From contig JAWKMR010000003.1 of NCBI GenBank assembly GCA_041392125.1, positions 124,001 to 188,000 of the forward strand: DNA of 64,000 nucleotides, written 5' to 3'. Positions 25,176 to 34,996 of the stretch are shown here, piece after piece. The notes below the pieces were generated by a model. It made no database searches. It was given only the letters and a program-made list of their open reading frames with translations, and was not told the origin of the DNA. The first letter of the stretch is position 1, and every line of letters begins with the position of its first letter. Made by a program: the position numbers and the translations under genes. Source of the DNA: Halomarinibacterium sp041392125 (GTDB taxonomy: Bacteria > Bacteroidota > Bacteroidia > Flavobacteriales > Flavobacteriaceae).

Positions 25176-28100
25176 ATGACTGAAAGACAGAAAAAAGTCG
25201 ATAAAGAATTTAAGCTCTCCTCTTGGGCTATTCAAAACAAGACGACCATATATGTACTTATCCTCGTATTCTTTTATCTCGGTTTAAGTGCCTTTTTCGA
25301 AATGCCCAGAGAAAATTTTCCGGAGGTAAACGAAACTAAAATTTACATAAGTACCATTTACCCCGGGAACACCGCCGAGGACATTGAAAAACTAATCACC
25401 GACCCCTTAGAAGACGAACTAAAAACCGTAAGCAATGTGGTTGAAATTACCTCTACCTCTTCGGAAGATTACTCTATGGTCATTGTAGAATTTGATGAAA
25501 ACATTACGGTTGAAGAAGCAAAGCTTAAAGTAAAAGACGAAGTAGAATCAAAAACCTCTGGAGAGGACTGGCCTACTTTTAATGGAGCCAAAGTAGAGCC
25601 CGATGTTTTTGAGCTTAGCCTTTCGGAAGAAATGCCTATTCTTAACATCAATATTTCGGGAGATTATCCTGTTGAAAAACTGAAAGAGTTTGGTGAGCAT
25701 CTTCAAGATGAAATTGAAGATTTATTAGAAATTAAAGAAGTAGCTATTCGTGGGGCACAGGATAAAGAAGTAGAAGTTGCGGTAGATATTTATAAAATGA
25801 TGGCTTCCAAAGTTACTTTTAGTGATATTATAGGGGCTATTAATGGAGGTAATGTTACCATGTCTGCAGGAAACATGAAGGCCAGTGGACAAAGACGTAC
25901 CATTCGTATTTTGGGAGAAATAGAAAGTCCCGCAGAGCTAGAAAACTTTGTGGTAAAGTCAGAAAATGACAATCCTATTTACCTTAAAGACATTGCCTCG
26001 GTATCGTTTAAAGAAGAAGACAAAACAACTTTTGCAAGAGAATTTGGAGAACCCGTGGTGATGCTGGACGTTAAAAAACGTGCAGGAAAAAATATGGTGG
26101 CCGCGGCAGAGCAAATTCAAAAGATTGTAAAAGAAGCAAAGGAAAATGTGTTCCCGCCAGATTTAAAAGTAACTATTTCAAACGATCAATCATCAGTAAC
26201 CATTGGTCAAGTAGACGATTTGGTAAACAATATCATCTTTGGGGTAATCTTAGTGGTTACTGTTTTGATGTTTTTCTTAGGATTTAAGAATGCCATCTTT
26301 GTGGGGTTTGCCATACCTATGTCCATGTTTATGTCGCTTATGATATTGAACATGTTTGGGATTACGTTAAACACCATGGTGCTCTTTGGATTAATCATGG
26401 GGCTCGGGATGCTGGTAGACAATGGTATTGTAGTTGTAGAAAATGTTTACCGCCTTATGGACGAAGAGGGCATGAGTAGAATTGAAGCTGCCAAAAAAGG
26501 AATTGGCGAAATAGCCTTCCCTATTATCATTTCTACAGCGACTACCGTTGCAGCGTTTATTCCGTTAGGATTATGGCCGGGAATTATGGGAGAATTTATG
26601 ATGATTTTACCTCAAACTCTTTCTATTGTTCTTGGTTCTTCTCTTTTTGTAGCAATATTCTTTAACTCGGTTTTAGTATCGCAGTTTATGACTATTGAAG
26701 ATAAAAACATGCCTTTAAGAAAAATAATCCTTATGACAAGTATTATGGCTTTCTTAGGAATTATAGTTTTCCTTGTTGCCGGCGAATACAGAGCTTTAGG
26801 AACGTTAATGGTATTTACTGCCATCATGTTATGGGTGTACCGATTATTTTTACGCAAGTGGGCCAATAATTTTCAAGAAAAAACATTAGTAAAACTGGAG
26901 CAATTTTATGAAAGATCTTTACGGTGGGCACTTTCAAAATGGCGTCCTTATGCTTTAAGTGTTGGCGTTTTCTTACTTTTAATTTTATCCTTTGTTGCCT
27001 TCGGAATATCCTTAGGCACACAACGCACCAAAGTAGAATTTTTCCCCGATAATATTCCAAACCAGATTATTGTATATATCGAATATCCTGAAGGAACTGC
27101 TATTGAAAAGACAGATGCCATTACCAAGGAAATAGAAACCCGCGTTTTTAAGGTGCTGGACGATGCACAGTACAAAAAAGGCGATTTTAATTTTATGGTA
27201 GAAAATGCGGTTTCACAAGTAGGCGAAGGAGCCGGAAACCCTCAAACCGATGGTGGTTCTGCTGCCGAAATGCCGCATAAAGCAAAAATTACAGCTTCCA
27301 TGCGCGAGTTTAAATATCGTGAAGGAGAAAACAGTGAATTACTACGTCAAAAAGTACAAGAAGCACTGGTAGGTATTTATCCGGGAGTTTTAATTTCTGT
27401 GGAAAAAGATGCTGCCGGCCCTCCCGCAGGACCACCAATTAATATTGAAATAGAAGGAGACGATTATGATGAATTAATAAATACAGCCGAAGAAATGCGG
27501 GAGTTTATTAATTCAAAAAATGTTGCCGGAATTGACGAACTTAAAATTGATGTAAATAAAAACAAGCCTATTACAAGAGTTGTTGTTGATAGAGAAAAAG
27601 CGGGAGAGTTGGGCATTAGTGCATCGCAGGTAGGACAACAATTACGAAATTCGATCTTTGGAAGTAAAGCAGGAATTTATAAAGAAGATGGAGATGATTT
27701 TGACATTTACGTAAGATTTAATGAAGATAATCGTTACGATAAAAGCGCACTCTTCAATCAAAGGATTACCTTTAGGGATATGGCTTCCGGGCAAATAAAG
27801 GAAATTCCTGTTTCAGCTGTAGCGAGCTATGAAAATTCTTCAGGATTTAGTGCCATTAAACACAAAGCAACCAAACGCGTTGTAACGGTTTATTCTGCTT
27901 TAGCACCGGGTTTCACAGACGCCGGAGCGGTGGTAACTCAAATTCGAAACGAAATGCAAAGTTTTGAAAATATGCCTAAAGGGGTAAAAGTAGATTATAC
28001 GGGACAGATTGAAGAGCAAAATAAGCAAATGGCATTTTTAATGGGCGCCTTTTTTACTGGCTTATTATTGATTTTCTTTATTTTAATTTTTCAATTTAAC

Positions 28101-28679
28101 TCTGTCTCAAAACCAGCCATTATTATGCTTGCCATATTATTGAGTTTTATAGGCGTATTTGGAGGCATTGTAATTTCGGGAAGTGCCTTTGTTATTATGA
28201 TGACCATGGTTGGAATTATTTCACTGGCAGGTGTGGTTGTAAACAATGGTGTGGTCTTGTTAGACTATGCACAATTATTGATTGACCGAAAGAAAGTAGA
28301 GCTGAATCTTGATGAGCATGACTATCTGAAAGTAGAAGACTTATTTGAATCTATTGTTCGCTCCGGGAAAGCACGTTTACGCCCCGTTTTATTAACAGCA
28401 ATCACAACCATTTTGGGGTTAATACCCTTAGCTATAGGATTAAACATTAACTTCTTTACATTATTTAAAGATTTTAATCCTAATATTTATATGGGAGGAG
28501 ATAATGTTATTTTCTGGGGACCATTAGCTTGGACTGTGATATATGGGTTGTTTATTGCTACTTTTTTAACGTTGGTTATCGTTCCGGTACTGTTCTTTTT
28601 AGTGACTAAATTTAAAATGTGGTTGCGAAGAAAATTAGGGAATGCACCTATGGTTCCTGAGGATAATACAACTGTCTAG
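25176..28679 (+). CDS. RND efflux pump, inner-membrane permease
   Basis: The 1167-residue pump has the duplicated RND fold: helix 1 at about 23-41, a first porter loop to about 345, helices 2-6, then the second half. It is longer than AcrB because of an insertion with two extra hydrophobic segments (about 517-560) between the halves and a long C-terminal region. The helix 4 motif is LVDNGIVVVENV (Asp415, Asn416), and helix 10 has VVVNNGVVLLDY (Asn1023, Asn1024). AcrB has Asp-Asp and Lys at the equivalent sites, so this belongs to a subfamily lacking the full AcrB proton relay. It is the last gene of the tetR-tolC-adaptor-pump operon. The substrate is unknown. Confidence 0.94.
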   Translation: MTERQKKVDKEFKLSSWAIQNKTTIYVLILVFFYLGLSAFFEMPRENFPEVNETKIYISTIYPGNTAEDIEKLITDPLEDELKTVSNVVEITSTSSEDYSMVIVEFDENITVEEAKLKVKDEVESKTSGEDWPTFNGAKVEPDVFELSLSEEMPILNINISGDYPVEKLKEFGEHLQDEIEDLLEIKEVAIRGAQDKEVEVAVDIYKMMASKVTFSDIIGAINGGNVTMSAGNMKASGQRRTIRILGEIESPAELENFVVKSENDNPIYLKDIASVSFKEEDKTTFAREFGEPVVMLDVKKRAGKNMVAAAEQIQKIVKEAKENVFPPDLKVTISNDQSSVTIGQVDDLVNNIIFGVILVVTVLMFFLGFKNAIFVGFAIPMSMFMSLMILNMFGITLNTMVLFGLIMGLGMLVDNGIVVVENVYRLMDEEGMSRIEAAKKGIGEIAFPIIISTATTVAAFIPLGLWPGIMGEFMMILPQTLSIVLGSSLFVAIFFNSVLVSQFMTIEDKNMPLRKIILMTSIMAFLGIIVFLVAGEYRALGTLMVFTAIMLWVYRLFLRKWANNFQEKTLVKLEQFYERSLRWALSKWRPYALSVGVFLLLILSFVAFGISLGTQRTKVEFFPDNIPNQIIVYIEYPEGTAIEKTDAITKEIETRVFKVLDDAQYKKGDFNFMVENAVSQVGEGAGNPQTDGGSAAEMPHKAKITASMREFKYREGENSELLRQKVQEALVGIYPGVLISVEKDAAGPPAGPPINIEIEGDDYDELINTAEEMREFINSKNVAGIDELKIDVNKNKPITRVVVDREKAGELGISASQVGQQLRNSIFGSKAGIYKEDGDDFDIYVRFNEDNRYDKSALFNQRITFRDMASGQIKEIPVSAVASYENSSGFSAIKHKATKRVVTVYSALAPGFTDAGAVVTQIRNEMQSFENMPKGVKVDYTGQIEEQNKQMAFLMGAFFTGLLLIFFILIFQFNSVSKPAIIMLAILLSFIGVFGGIVISGSAFVIMMTMVGIISLAGVVVNNGVVLLDYAQLLIDRKKVELNLDEHDYLKVEDLFESIVRSGKARLRPVLLTAITTILGLIPLAIGLNINFFTLFKDFNPNIYMGGDNVIFWGPLAWTVIYGLFIATFLTLVIVPVLFFLVTKFKMWLRRKLGNAPMVPEDNTTV

Positions 28680-28692
28680 TTTTATAAATAAC

Positions 28693-28722
28693 AAAAAGCC
28701 CTTCAAAAATGAAGGGCTTTTT
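28693..28722. terminator. Bidirectional terminator of the efflux operon and susD
   Basis: AAAAAGCCCTTC (28693-28704) pairs perfectly over 12 bp with GAAGGGCTTTTT (28711-28722) around a 6-nt loop. It has T-runs both ways, between the convergent RND and susD genes. Confidence 0.92.
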
Positions 28723-28750
28723 CTATAAAACATTATTATTAAAAATTCTT

Positions 28751-30064
28751 TTACAATCCTTCTGTAAAAGGAGTTGGAAAGGCATCAATAATATTATCTC
28801 CAGCTCTATCAAGCGGCACATAGTTTTCATTTAATCTATTCAAGCGTCTTAAATCAATCCAACGATGGCCTTCTCCGAGTAAAGAATATCTGCGTTGTTT
28901 TAAGACTTCTTCAATAAGTGAAGTATCATCCGTTGCCCCTGTGTAATTTCCTATGCCGGCTGCATTCCGTACAACATTAATGGCATTAACGGCAGCTGTT
29001 GAATTGCTTCCTATATTTGCTTCGGCAAAAATTAAAATTAATTCTTCGTTTCTAATTAGGTAAACCGGATCAACATTGCTATCATAAACAGCTATCTGAT
29101 AATCTGCCGAAAGTCCGTCGAAAAGCTGAGTAGAAGGATTGCCATCATCATCCAAAAATAAATTGGATTTTTCCGCAACCCGAGTATCACCAGCTTCAGC
29201 ATCTGCTACCCACGAATTATGGATCATAAACTGTTGGCCCGATTGGTTAAGAACATGGAACAACGTATTTTGAAGATCGTTTCCTGTAAGTCCAAACTCA
29301 TGAGCAGCACCCATCCATAAATCCCCATTAAGATCGAAGAAGGAACTATTTAGCATCGTTAGAGCCATTTGCTTATCTCCTTGATACAATGCCACACGAG
29401 CTGCTAATGCTCTATTGAATTTTGAAAATTCAGAAGGAGTATCAAAACCTAAGGTAGTATTAAAATCGAAAGAAGTACCCCCTCCTGAAAGGTTTGCGTT
29501 TGCTTCATTTAGTAAATCCATAACAGCAGCTAAAGCCTCTTCATAGCTTACAGTAGGTCCTAAATTGTCAGGATCTTCAACATCGATACGAATACCGTTG
29601 TTGTACTGTCTGTTCGCCACCATTAATAAAGCATAGGCTTTTAGTGTTTTGGCAAAACCATAATACCCATTTTTAGTTTGATTATCAAATCCTGCTGCAG
29701 AATTTTCAACAGCGGGTATTAGTAGGTTAGCAGATTTTACTATTTTGTACCAAGCGGCAAAAGAACGAGTTGTTAAAAACCCATTATTATCGAGAGGTCC
29801 TTTTAAAAGTTCTCCGGTATATCTAGGATCGACTCCCGATAAATCGTAGTATTCTCTTGCTAACATGCTTACGGTATTGTAATGAAACGCAATGTCATTA
29901 CGCATCACAGCTTCCAAACCAACGGCAAGTAGTTGAATATCTGCTTGGGTTGCGTTCTCAGCAAAGGTTTCTTCACTGGGTGAGTTAGGGTTATCAATTT
30001 CTTCTAGGGTACAACCCAAAACCATTAACAAACTAACTATAAATATATATTTAATGTATTTCAT
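28751..30064 (-). CDS. SusD/RagB-family nutrient-binding lipoprotein
   Basis: The 437-residue surface lipoprotein has a lipoprotein signal ending MVLGCTLEE (Cys18). A helical TPR-like SusD fold follows, with a late conserved segment EVLKQRRYSLLGEGHRWIDLRR (residues about 395-416) typical of the RagB/SusD C-terminal domain. SusD proteins cap the SusC channel and bind the ligand. It starts 12 bp after susC in the same operon, and no hydrolase, sulfatase or regulator gene is adjacent, so the ligand is unknown. It ends in front of a bidirectional terminator. Confidence 0.93.
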   Translation of the reverse strand: MKYIKYIFIVSLLMVLGCTLEEIDNPNSPSEETFAENATQADIQLLAVGLEAVMRNDIAFHYNTVSMLAREYYDLSGVDPRYTGELLKGPLDNNGFLTTRSFAAWYKIVKSANLLIPAVENSAAGFDNQTKNGYYGFAKTLKAYALLMVANRQYNNGIRIDVEDPDNLGPTVSYEEALAAVMDLLNEANANLSGGGTSFDFNTTLGFDTPSEFSKFNRALAARVALYQGDKQMALTMLNSSFFDLNGDLWMGAAHEFGLTGNDLQNTLFHVLNQSGQQFMIHNSWVADAEAGDTRVAEKSNLFLDDDGNPSTQLFDGLSADYQIAVYDSNVDPVYLIRNEELILIFAEANIGSNSTAAVNAINVVRNAAGIGNYTGATDDTSLIEEVLKQRRYSLLGEGHRWIDLRRLNRLNENYVPLDRAGDNIIDAFPTPFTEGL

Positions 30065-30076
30065 AATGTTATTATT

Positions 30077-33037
30077 TTAAAAATCCACATTTATATGGAA
30101 GTTAATAAATCTTGATGCTGGATAAGGGGTTACCTCTACGTTGTTCGCTAATACGTTATTTCCGAAATTGGAAACTTCCGGATCGTAGCTATTGTAATCG
30201 AAGATATTAATAAGGTTTCTTCCCGAAACACCAAACTGAATTTTCTCGGCATATTTAATGAGTCCGGATGGTAACGTATAATATAATCCAACTTCTCTCA
30301 ATCTTATATAGCCGGCATCTTCAATAACTGGGTCTGGATTCACAAAGGCTTGACTTGTTCTATATTCACCATTTGTTAATTGACCTGAAGGATCTAAGCC
30401 CGTATCATCATAGTCCCAAGTGGTCCCTGCCAAATCATATAACAAAGTCGTTAAATTGATAGCGTCACCACCTTCTTTCCAATGCCATAAAAACGACAAC
30501 TCAAAATTTTTGATTCTTATATTGTTTGTCCAAGACATTTGAAAATCAGGTTCTGCATCACCATAAACAAAAAACCCGTCTCCTTCAGGATCTCTTCGGG
30601 CTATTTCTTCAGCAGAATAAGCACTTGGATCATATGTCCCCACTATTTGTGTAGCACTTTTCCCTTCTTGAATTTGGAAGGTTCCCAAAGCAGCGGCAAA
30701 GCCTCCTGTTGTGAAGCTAGGAACATCTAGATGTGTCACTTCTGATTTGTTTTTCCACCACTTAAAGTTTGTGGTCCAAGAAAAATCTTCTTTGTCAACA
30801 ACCAAGGCATCGAGATATAATTCAATTCCATTGTTCTCTAGCTCAGCACCGTTAATAAATTGATTTGTAAAACCACTTGTGGTTGGCAATGATGCTTGTA
30901 GCAATAAGTCTTCCACTTTTTTATTATACAATGATGCCTCAAATTGAATTCTATTATTAAATAATCCTAAGTCCAATCCATATTCTAATTCTGATTGACG
31001 CTCTGGTTCAATATTAGGATTTCCTCTTAAGTTTCCGATAGTATTCCCAGAAAACCCTCCAATAAATTGGGCATTGAAATTTGTGAATCGAGCATTAAAA
31101 GTAGGGTATCTTCCTGCCTCTCCGTAGGCTACCCTTGGTTTGAATGCACTCACAAAACCTAAATCGGTAAATTTGTGAAGATTTAAAGCAAGATTCCCTT
31201 TCTTGAAGTAGTAGACTTTATTAGAATCTCCATTGTTAGTAGATTTATCTCCTCTAATACCCACAGTAGCTATCACCTTGTCATCCCAGTTGATTTCAGT
31301 TTGACCAAAAAATCCAGTGTCTCTTTGTGGAATAATGGTTTGTGAGGTTGATACGTTAGATGCTTGCCCTAAACTGGTTTGAGAACCATTTAGTCCTGTA
31401 GCAACGGTTATTACCGTATTTCTGTCAAAATCCTGTAAAAAGTTACCTATTTGAGTAGTAAAACTTAAACCATTGTTTAGGTTTAAATCGTGAACCAAAA
31501 AGGCAGATAAATTATAATTAGTATTAACCGTACTTCCTGAAATAGCAACTCCTCCAAGAGAATTTGGGTCTCTAAAATAAGACAGTGACTTCGGGAAAAT
31601 GGTAGTGGTTCTATAGGTGTATTGGTCAAAACCTCCCTGTAAAACCAATTTTAATCTGTTATGATCTGTAGTAATTAGTTTAAGGTTGGAGGTAGCACTT
31701 CCCAAGAAACGATTTACTTTTTCCTCATTTCTAGTAATTGCAGCCGTTTCAAGAACGTTAGAACCGGCTCCTCCTTGAGGGTAAACACCATCTACAGCCG
31801 ATAGATTCTCCCAAGGATATGTAAATGCTAAAGCATAGCCAATATTTCTATTAGCATTTCCGTTGTTAAAAAACCCTCTATCTGCTTCAGAGTTTATATA
31901 ATTAGTTGTGGCATACAAATCTAACCAATCTGTAAATTTGCGTCCAAAATTTAATCGTACCGAAGTTTTTGAATAACCTGTATTCTCTACAAGTCCAGGT
32001 TCTTTTCTATGAGTTGTGGAAAACATGTAATCACTTTTCTCGTTGGCTCCAGAAGTTTCAAATCGTGTAACAAATGACATTCTAGTTTTGCCAAAAAGTT
32101 CGTTTTCATAGTCTCGTAAATAATCCAAATTGAAATTGGATGGGCCTCCTAGTCCTTCAATTTCAGATTGATCCCAATCTCGTAAACCCAATAATTGTGT
32201 AGCTTGGCGCAAACCTACCGTATGCGATAAACTAATTTTGGGTCTTCCTTGTTTTCCTCGTTTGGTAGTAATAATAACAACTCCACCGGCAGCACGCGCT
32301 CCATAAATGGCTGCTGCTGAAGCACCTTTTAGGATTTCAACATTTTCAATATCTAAAGGCTCTAAGTCTGCTATACGGTTTGTTGCATCATCTTGATTTG
32401 TTGAGGGATTTCCACCTCCAGCAGCTTCACTTACAATATTATTCCCAAATCCTATGGTGGAATTGTCTACGTAGATTCCATCAATAATAAAAAGGGGCTG
32501 TTGATCTCCAAAAAGTGAAGTAACTCCCCTAAGTCTCATAGAAATTCCTCCTCCAGGTGCTCCTGAGTTGGCCTTAATTTCAGCACCATTAAATTTGCCA
32601 TACAAAGCTCCATCAAGACCTGATTGAGATGTTATTCCTATAAGTTCGTTTGCAGTAATCGAAGCAACCGAATTGGCTGTATTTGATCTTTTGGTAGAGG
32701 ACGCCAATCCCGTGATTACTACTTCTTCCAAAGCTTCAGCCGATTCTGTTAAGGTTACATTTACTGCCCCAGCTGTTGATACGGCTTGTTCAATGGTTTC
32801 ATATCCTAGGGATGAAAACACTAGAGTTACTGGAAGACTGGAAACTTCAATTCGAAAATTACCATCAACATCGGTAGTAGTTCCGTTGGTAGTTCCTTTT
32901 TCAATGACGTTTGCAAAAGGGACAGTATCCCCGTTGTTGTCGCTTACTTTCCCCGAAAGTGAGACTTGTGCTACCATCCAAAAGGGAAAAATCAGAAAAA
33001 ACAGGAGGACCCTGTATTTAAAGTTGTTTTGTTTCAT
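30077..33037 (-). CDS. SusC/RagA-family TonB-dependent outer-membrane transporter
   Basis: The 986-residue transporter has a signal peptide (1-23) and an N-terminal carboxypeptidase-regulatory-like domain (about 25-105, LSGKVSDNNGD). A TonB-box/plug domain with SusC signatures (LRGVTSLFGDQQPLFIIDG, IYGARAAGGVVIITTKRG, about 165-255) and a 22-strand barrel follow. It ends INFHINVDF with terminal Phe. With SusD it forms a TonB-driven uptake complex for large ligands. Energy would come from ExbB/ExbD such as those at 8.2-10.6 kb. There is no clear promoter match in the 171 bp to aspS, and no linked degradative enzymes. Confidence 0.95.
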   Translation of the reverse strand: MKQNNFKYRVLLFFLIFPFWMVAQVSLSGKVSDNNGDTVPFANVIEKGTTNGTTTDVDGNFRIEVSSLPVTLVFSSLGYETIEQAVSTAGAVNVTLTESAEALEEVVITGLASSTKRSNTANSVASITANELIGITSQSGLDGALYGKFNGAEIKANSGAPGGGISMRLRGVTSLFGDQQPLFIIDGIYVDNSTIGFGNNIVSEAAGGGNPSTNQDDATNRIADLEPLDIENVEILKGASAAAIYGARAAGGVVIITTKRGKQGRPKISLSHTVGLRQATQLLGLRDWDQSEIEGLGGPSNFNLDYLRDYENELFGKTRMSFVTRFETSGANEKSDYMFSTTHRKEPGLVENTGYSKTSVRLNFGRKFTDWLDLYATTNYINSEADRGFFNNGNANRNIGYALAFTYPWENLSAVDGVYPQGGAGSNVLETAAITRNEEKVNRFLGSATSNLKLITTDHNRLKLVLQGGFDQYTYRTTTIFPKSLSYFRDPNSLGGVAISGSTVNTNYNLSAFLVHDLNLNNGLSFTTQIGNFLQDFDRNTVITVATGLNGSQTSLGQASNVSTSQTIIPQRDTGFFGQTEINWDDKVIATVGIRGDKSTNNGDSNKVYYFKKGNLALNLHKFTDLGFVSAFKPRVAYGEAGRYPTFNARFTNFNAQFIGGFSGNTIGNLRGNPNIEPERQSELEYGLDLGLFNNRIQFEASLYNKKVEDLLLQASLPTTSGFTNQFINGAELENNGIELYLDALVVDKEDFSWTTNFKWWKNKSEVTHLDVPSFTTGGFAAALGTFQIQEGKSATQIVGTYDPSAYSAEEIARRDPEGDGFFVYGDAEPDFQMSWTNNIRIKNFELSFLWHWKEGGDAINLTTLLYDLAGTTWDYDDTGLDPSGQLTNGEYRTSQAFVNPDPVIEDAGYIRLREVGLYYTLPSGLIKYAEKIQFGVSGRNLINIFDYNSYDPEVSNFGNNVLANNVEVTPYPASRFINFHINVDF

Positions 33038-33181
33038 AGTTTTTGGTTTTAGTTTTATTCAACTAATTTACTAAAGTTTTAAGAATACTGGAATAAAAAA
33101 CGGTATTATTTAAATTCTTGTTAAAAAATCATTAACTGTATATTACCCCAAAAAATTAAGAACTCAATCTTAACTTCTTAT

Positions 33182-33189
33182 TACCTTTG
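33182..33189 (+). promoter_or_regulatory. -7 element of aspS
   Basis: TACCTTTG is an exact TAnnTTTG match 19 nt before the aspS ATG. The -33 region is not obvious. Confidence 0.55.
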
Positions 33190-33208
33190 CACTTTATTTT
33201 TAAAAGGC

Positions 33209-34963
33209 ATGTATAGATCGCATAACAACGGACAATTAAATAATACAAATATTAACCAATTGGCAACCCTGTCTGGTTGGGTTCAAAAAATAAGAAACAA
33301 GGGTTTTATGATATGGGTTGACCTACGCGATCGCTACGGGATTACACAACTTATTTTTGACGAAGAAAGAACCCCCAAGGAAGTCATGGAAATAGCTTCA
33401 AAGTTAGGACGCGAGTTTGTGATACAAGTAACGGGGAAAGTAATTGAACGAGAGTCTAAAAACCCCAATATGCCTACCGGAGATATCGAAATTTTAGTAT
33501 CACAGCTCTCTATTTTAAATACTGCCTTAACCCCACCCTTTACTATTGAAGATGAGACCGATGGTGGAGAAGATTTACGAATGAAATACCGCTATCTGGA
33601 TATTCGTCGTAAACCGGTACGCGAAAATTTAATTTTCCGTCATAAAGTATCCATGGCAGTACGTAACTACCTTTCTGCCAAAAATTTTGTAGAGGTTGAA
33701 ACTCCTTATCTCATAAAATCTACTCCCGAAGGGGCCCGTGATTTTGTAGTGCCAAGCCGCATGAACGCCGGGCAATTTTATGCTTTACCCCAATCCCCTC
33801 AAACCTTTAAACAATTGTTGATGGTAGGGGGAATGGATAAATATTTTCAGATAGTGAAATGCTTTCGCGATGAAGATTTACGTGCCGACAGGCAACCCGA
33901 ATTTACCCAAATAGATTGTGAAATGGCCTTTGTAGAGCAAGAAGATATCCTTAACACTTTTGAAGGATTAACGCGTCATCTGCTAAAAGAAATTAATGGA
34001 GTAGAAATTGGGGATTTCCCAAGAATGACTTACGATGAAGCCATGAAACGTTTCGGAAATGATAAACCCGATATTCGCTTTGGGATGGAGTTTGGCGAAT
34101 TAAATGAAGTTACCCAACACAAAGATTTTGGTGTGTTCAATCAAGCCGAATTGGTTGTAGGAATTGCTGTTCCGGGAGGAAATACCTTTACAAGAAAAGA
34201 AATAGATTCTTTAATAGATTGGGTAAAGCGCCCACAAATTGGTGCTTTAGGAATGGTATATTGTCGTTGTAACGAAGACGATACTTTTAAATCTTCCGTA
34301 GATAAGTTTTACACCGAAGAGGATTTAGCTAAATGGGCAGAAGTAACAGGAGCAAAAGCCGGAGATCTAATTTGTGTGCTTTCCGGCGAAAGTCATAAAG
34401 TTCGTGCGCAACTAAGTGCACTTCGCATGTACTTGGCCGAGCAATTAGGGCTTCGGAAGAAAGATGAATTTGCACCCCTTTGGGTCGTTGATTTTCCTTT
34501 ATTAGAATGGGATGAAGAAACACAACGATACCATGCCATGCACCATCCTTTTACATCACCAAAACCGGGACAAATGGAGTTATTGAAAACCAATCCGGGA
34601 GCAGTAAAAGCAAATGCTTATGATTTGGTTCTCAACGGAAATGAAATTGGAGGAGGATCTATTCGAATTCACGATAAAGATATTCAAGCAAAAATGTTCG
34701 ACTATCTTGGGTTTACACCCGAAGAAGCGAAAGCACAGTTTGGTTTTTTGATGGATGCCTTTCAGTATGGAGCACCCCCACATGGAGGAATCGCGTTTGG
34801 TCTCGATCGTTTGGTTGCTATTTTAGGAGGGCAAGAAACCATACGCGACTTTATTGCTTTTCCAAAAAATAATGCAGGACGTGATGTCATGATAGATGCT
34901 CCGGCAGTCATAGACTTACATCAATTAGACGAATTACATTTAAAAGTAGTTGTACCATCCTAA
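33209..34963 (+). CDS. aspS: Aspartyl-tRNA synthetase
   Basis: AspS charges tRNA-Asp. The 584-residue bacterial-type enzyme has an N-terminal OB fold (TLSGWVQKIRNKGFMIWVDLRD, about 19-40), class II motif 1 and motif 2 (FRDEDLRADRQPEFTQIDCEM, about 220-240), given here as domain spans. The bacterial GAD insertion domain (about 280-410) and motif 3 (GIAFGLDRLVAILGG) near the C-terminus are also present. The terminal PKNNAGRDVMIDAP matches AspS. It is transcribed from its own promoter and followed by a hairpin that abuts the CLC gene. Confidence 0.97.
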   Translation: MYRSHNNGQLNNTNINQLATLSGWVQKIRNKGFMIWVDLRDRYGITQLIFDEERTPKEVMEIASKLGREFVIQVTGKVIERESKNPNMPTGDIEILVSQLSILNTALTPPFTIEDETDGGEDLRMKYRYLDIRRKPVRENLIFRHKVSMAVRNYLSAKNFVEVETPYLIKSTPEGARDFVVPSRMNAGQFYALPQSPQTFKQLLMVGGMDKYFQIVKCFRDEDLRADRQPEFTQIDCEMAFVEQEDILNTFEGLTRHLLKEINGVEIGDFPRMTYDEAMKRFGNDKPDIRFGMEFGELNEVTQHKDFGVFNQAELVVGIAVPGGNTFTRKEIDSLIDWVKRPQIGALGMVYCRCNEDDTFKSSVDKFYTEEDLAKWAEVTGAKAGDLICVLSGESHKVRAQLSALRMYLAEQLGLRKKDEFAPLWVVDFPLLEWDEETQRYHAMHHPFTSPKPGQMELLKTNPGAVKANAYDLVLNGNEIGGGSIRIHDKDIQAKMFDYLGFTPEEAKAQFGFLMDAFQYGAPPHGGIAFGLDRLVAILGGQETIRDFIAFPKNNAGRDVMIDAPAVIDLHQLDELHLKVVVPS

Positions 34964-34968
34964 ATTTT

Positions 34969-34994
34969 AAATCCTGTTTCGGCAGGATTTTTTT
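34969..34994 (+). terminator. Terminator after aspS, touching the CLC start codon
   Basis: AAATCCTG (34969-34976) pairs with CAGGATTT (34983-34990) around loop TTTCGG and is followed by T residues to 34994. The CLC ATG is at 34997, two bases later, so the hairpin occupies the whole leader of that gene. Confidence 0.75.
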
Positions 34995-34996
34995 AG

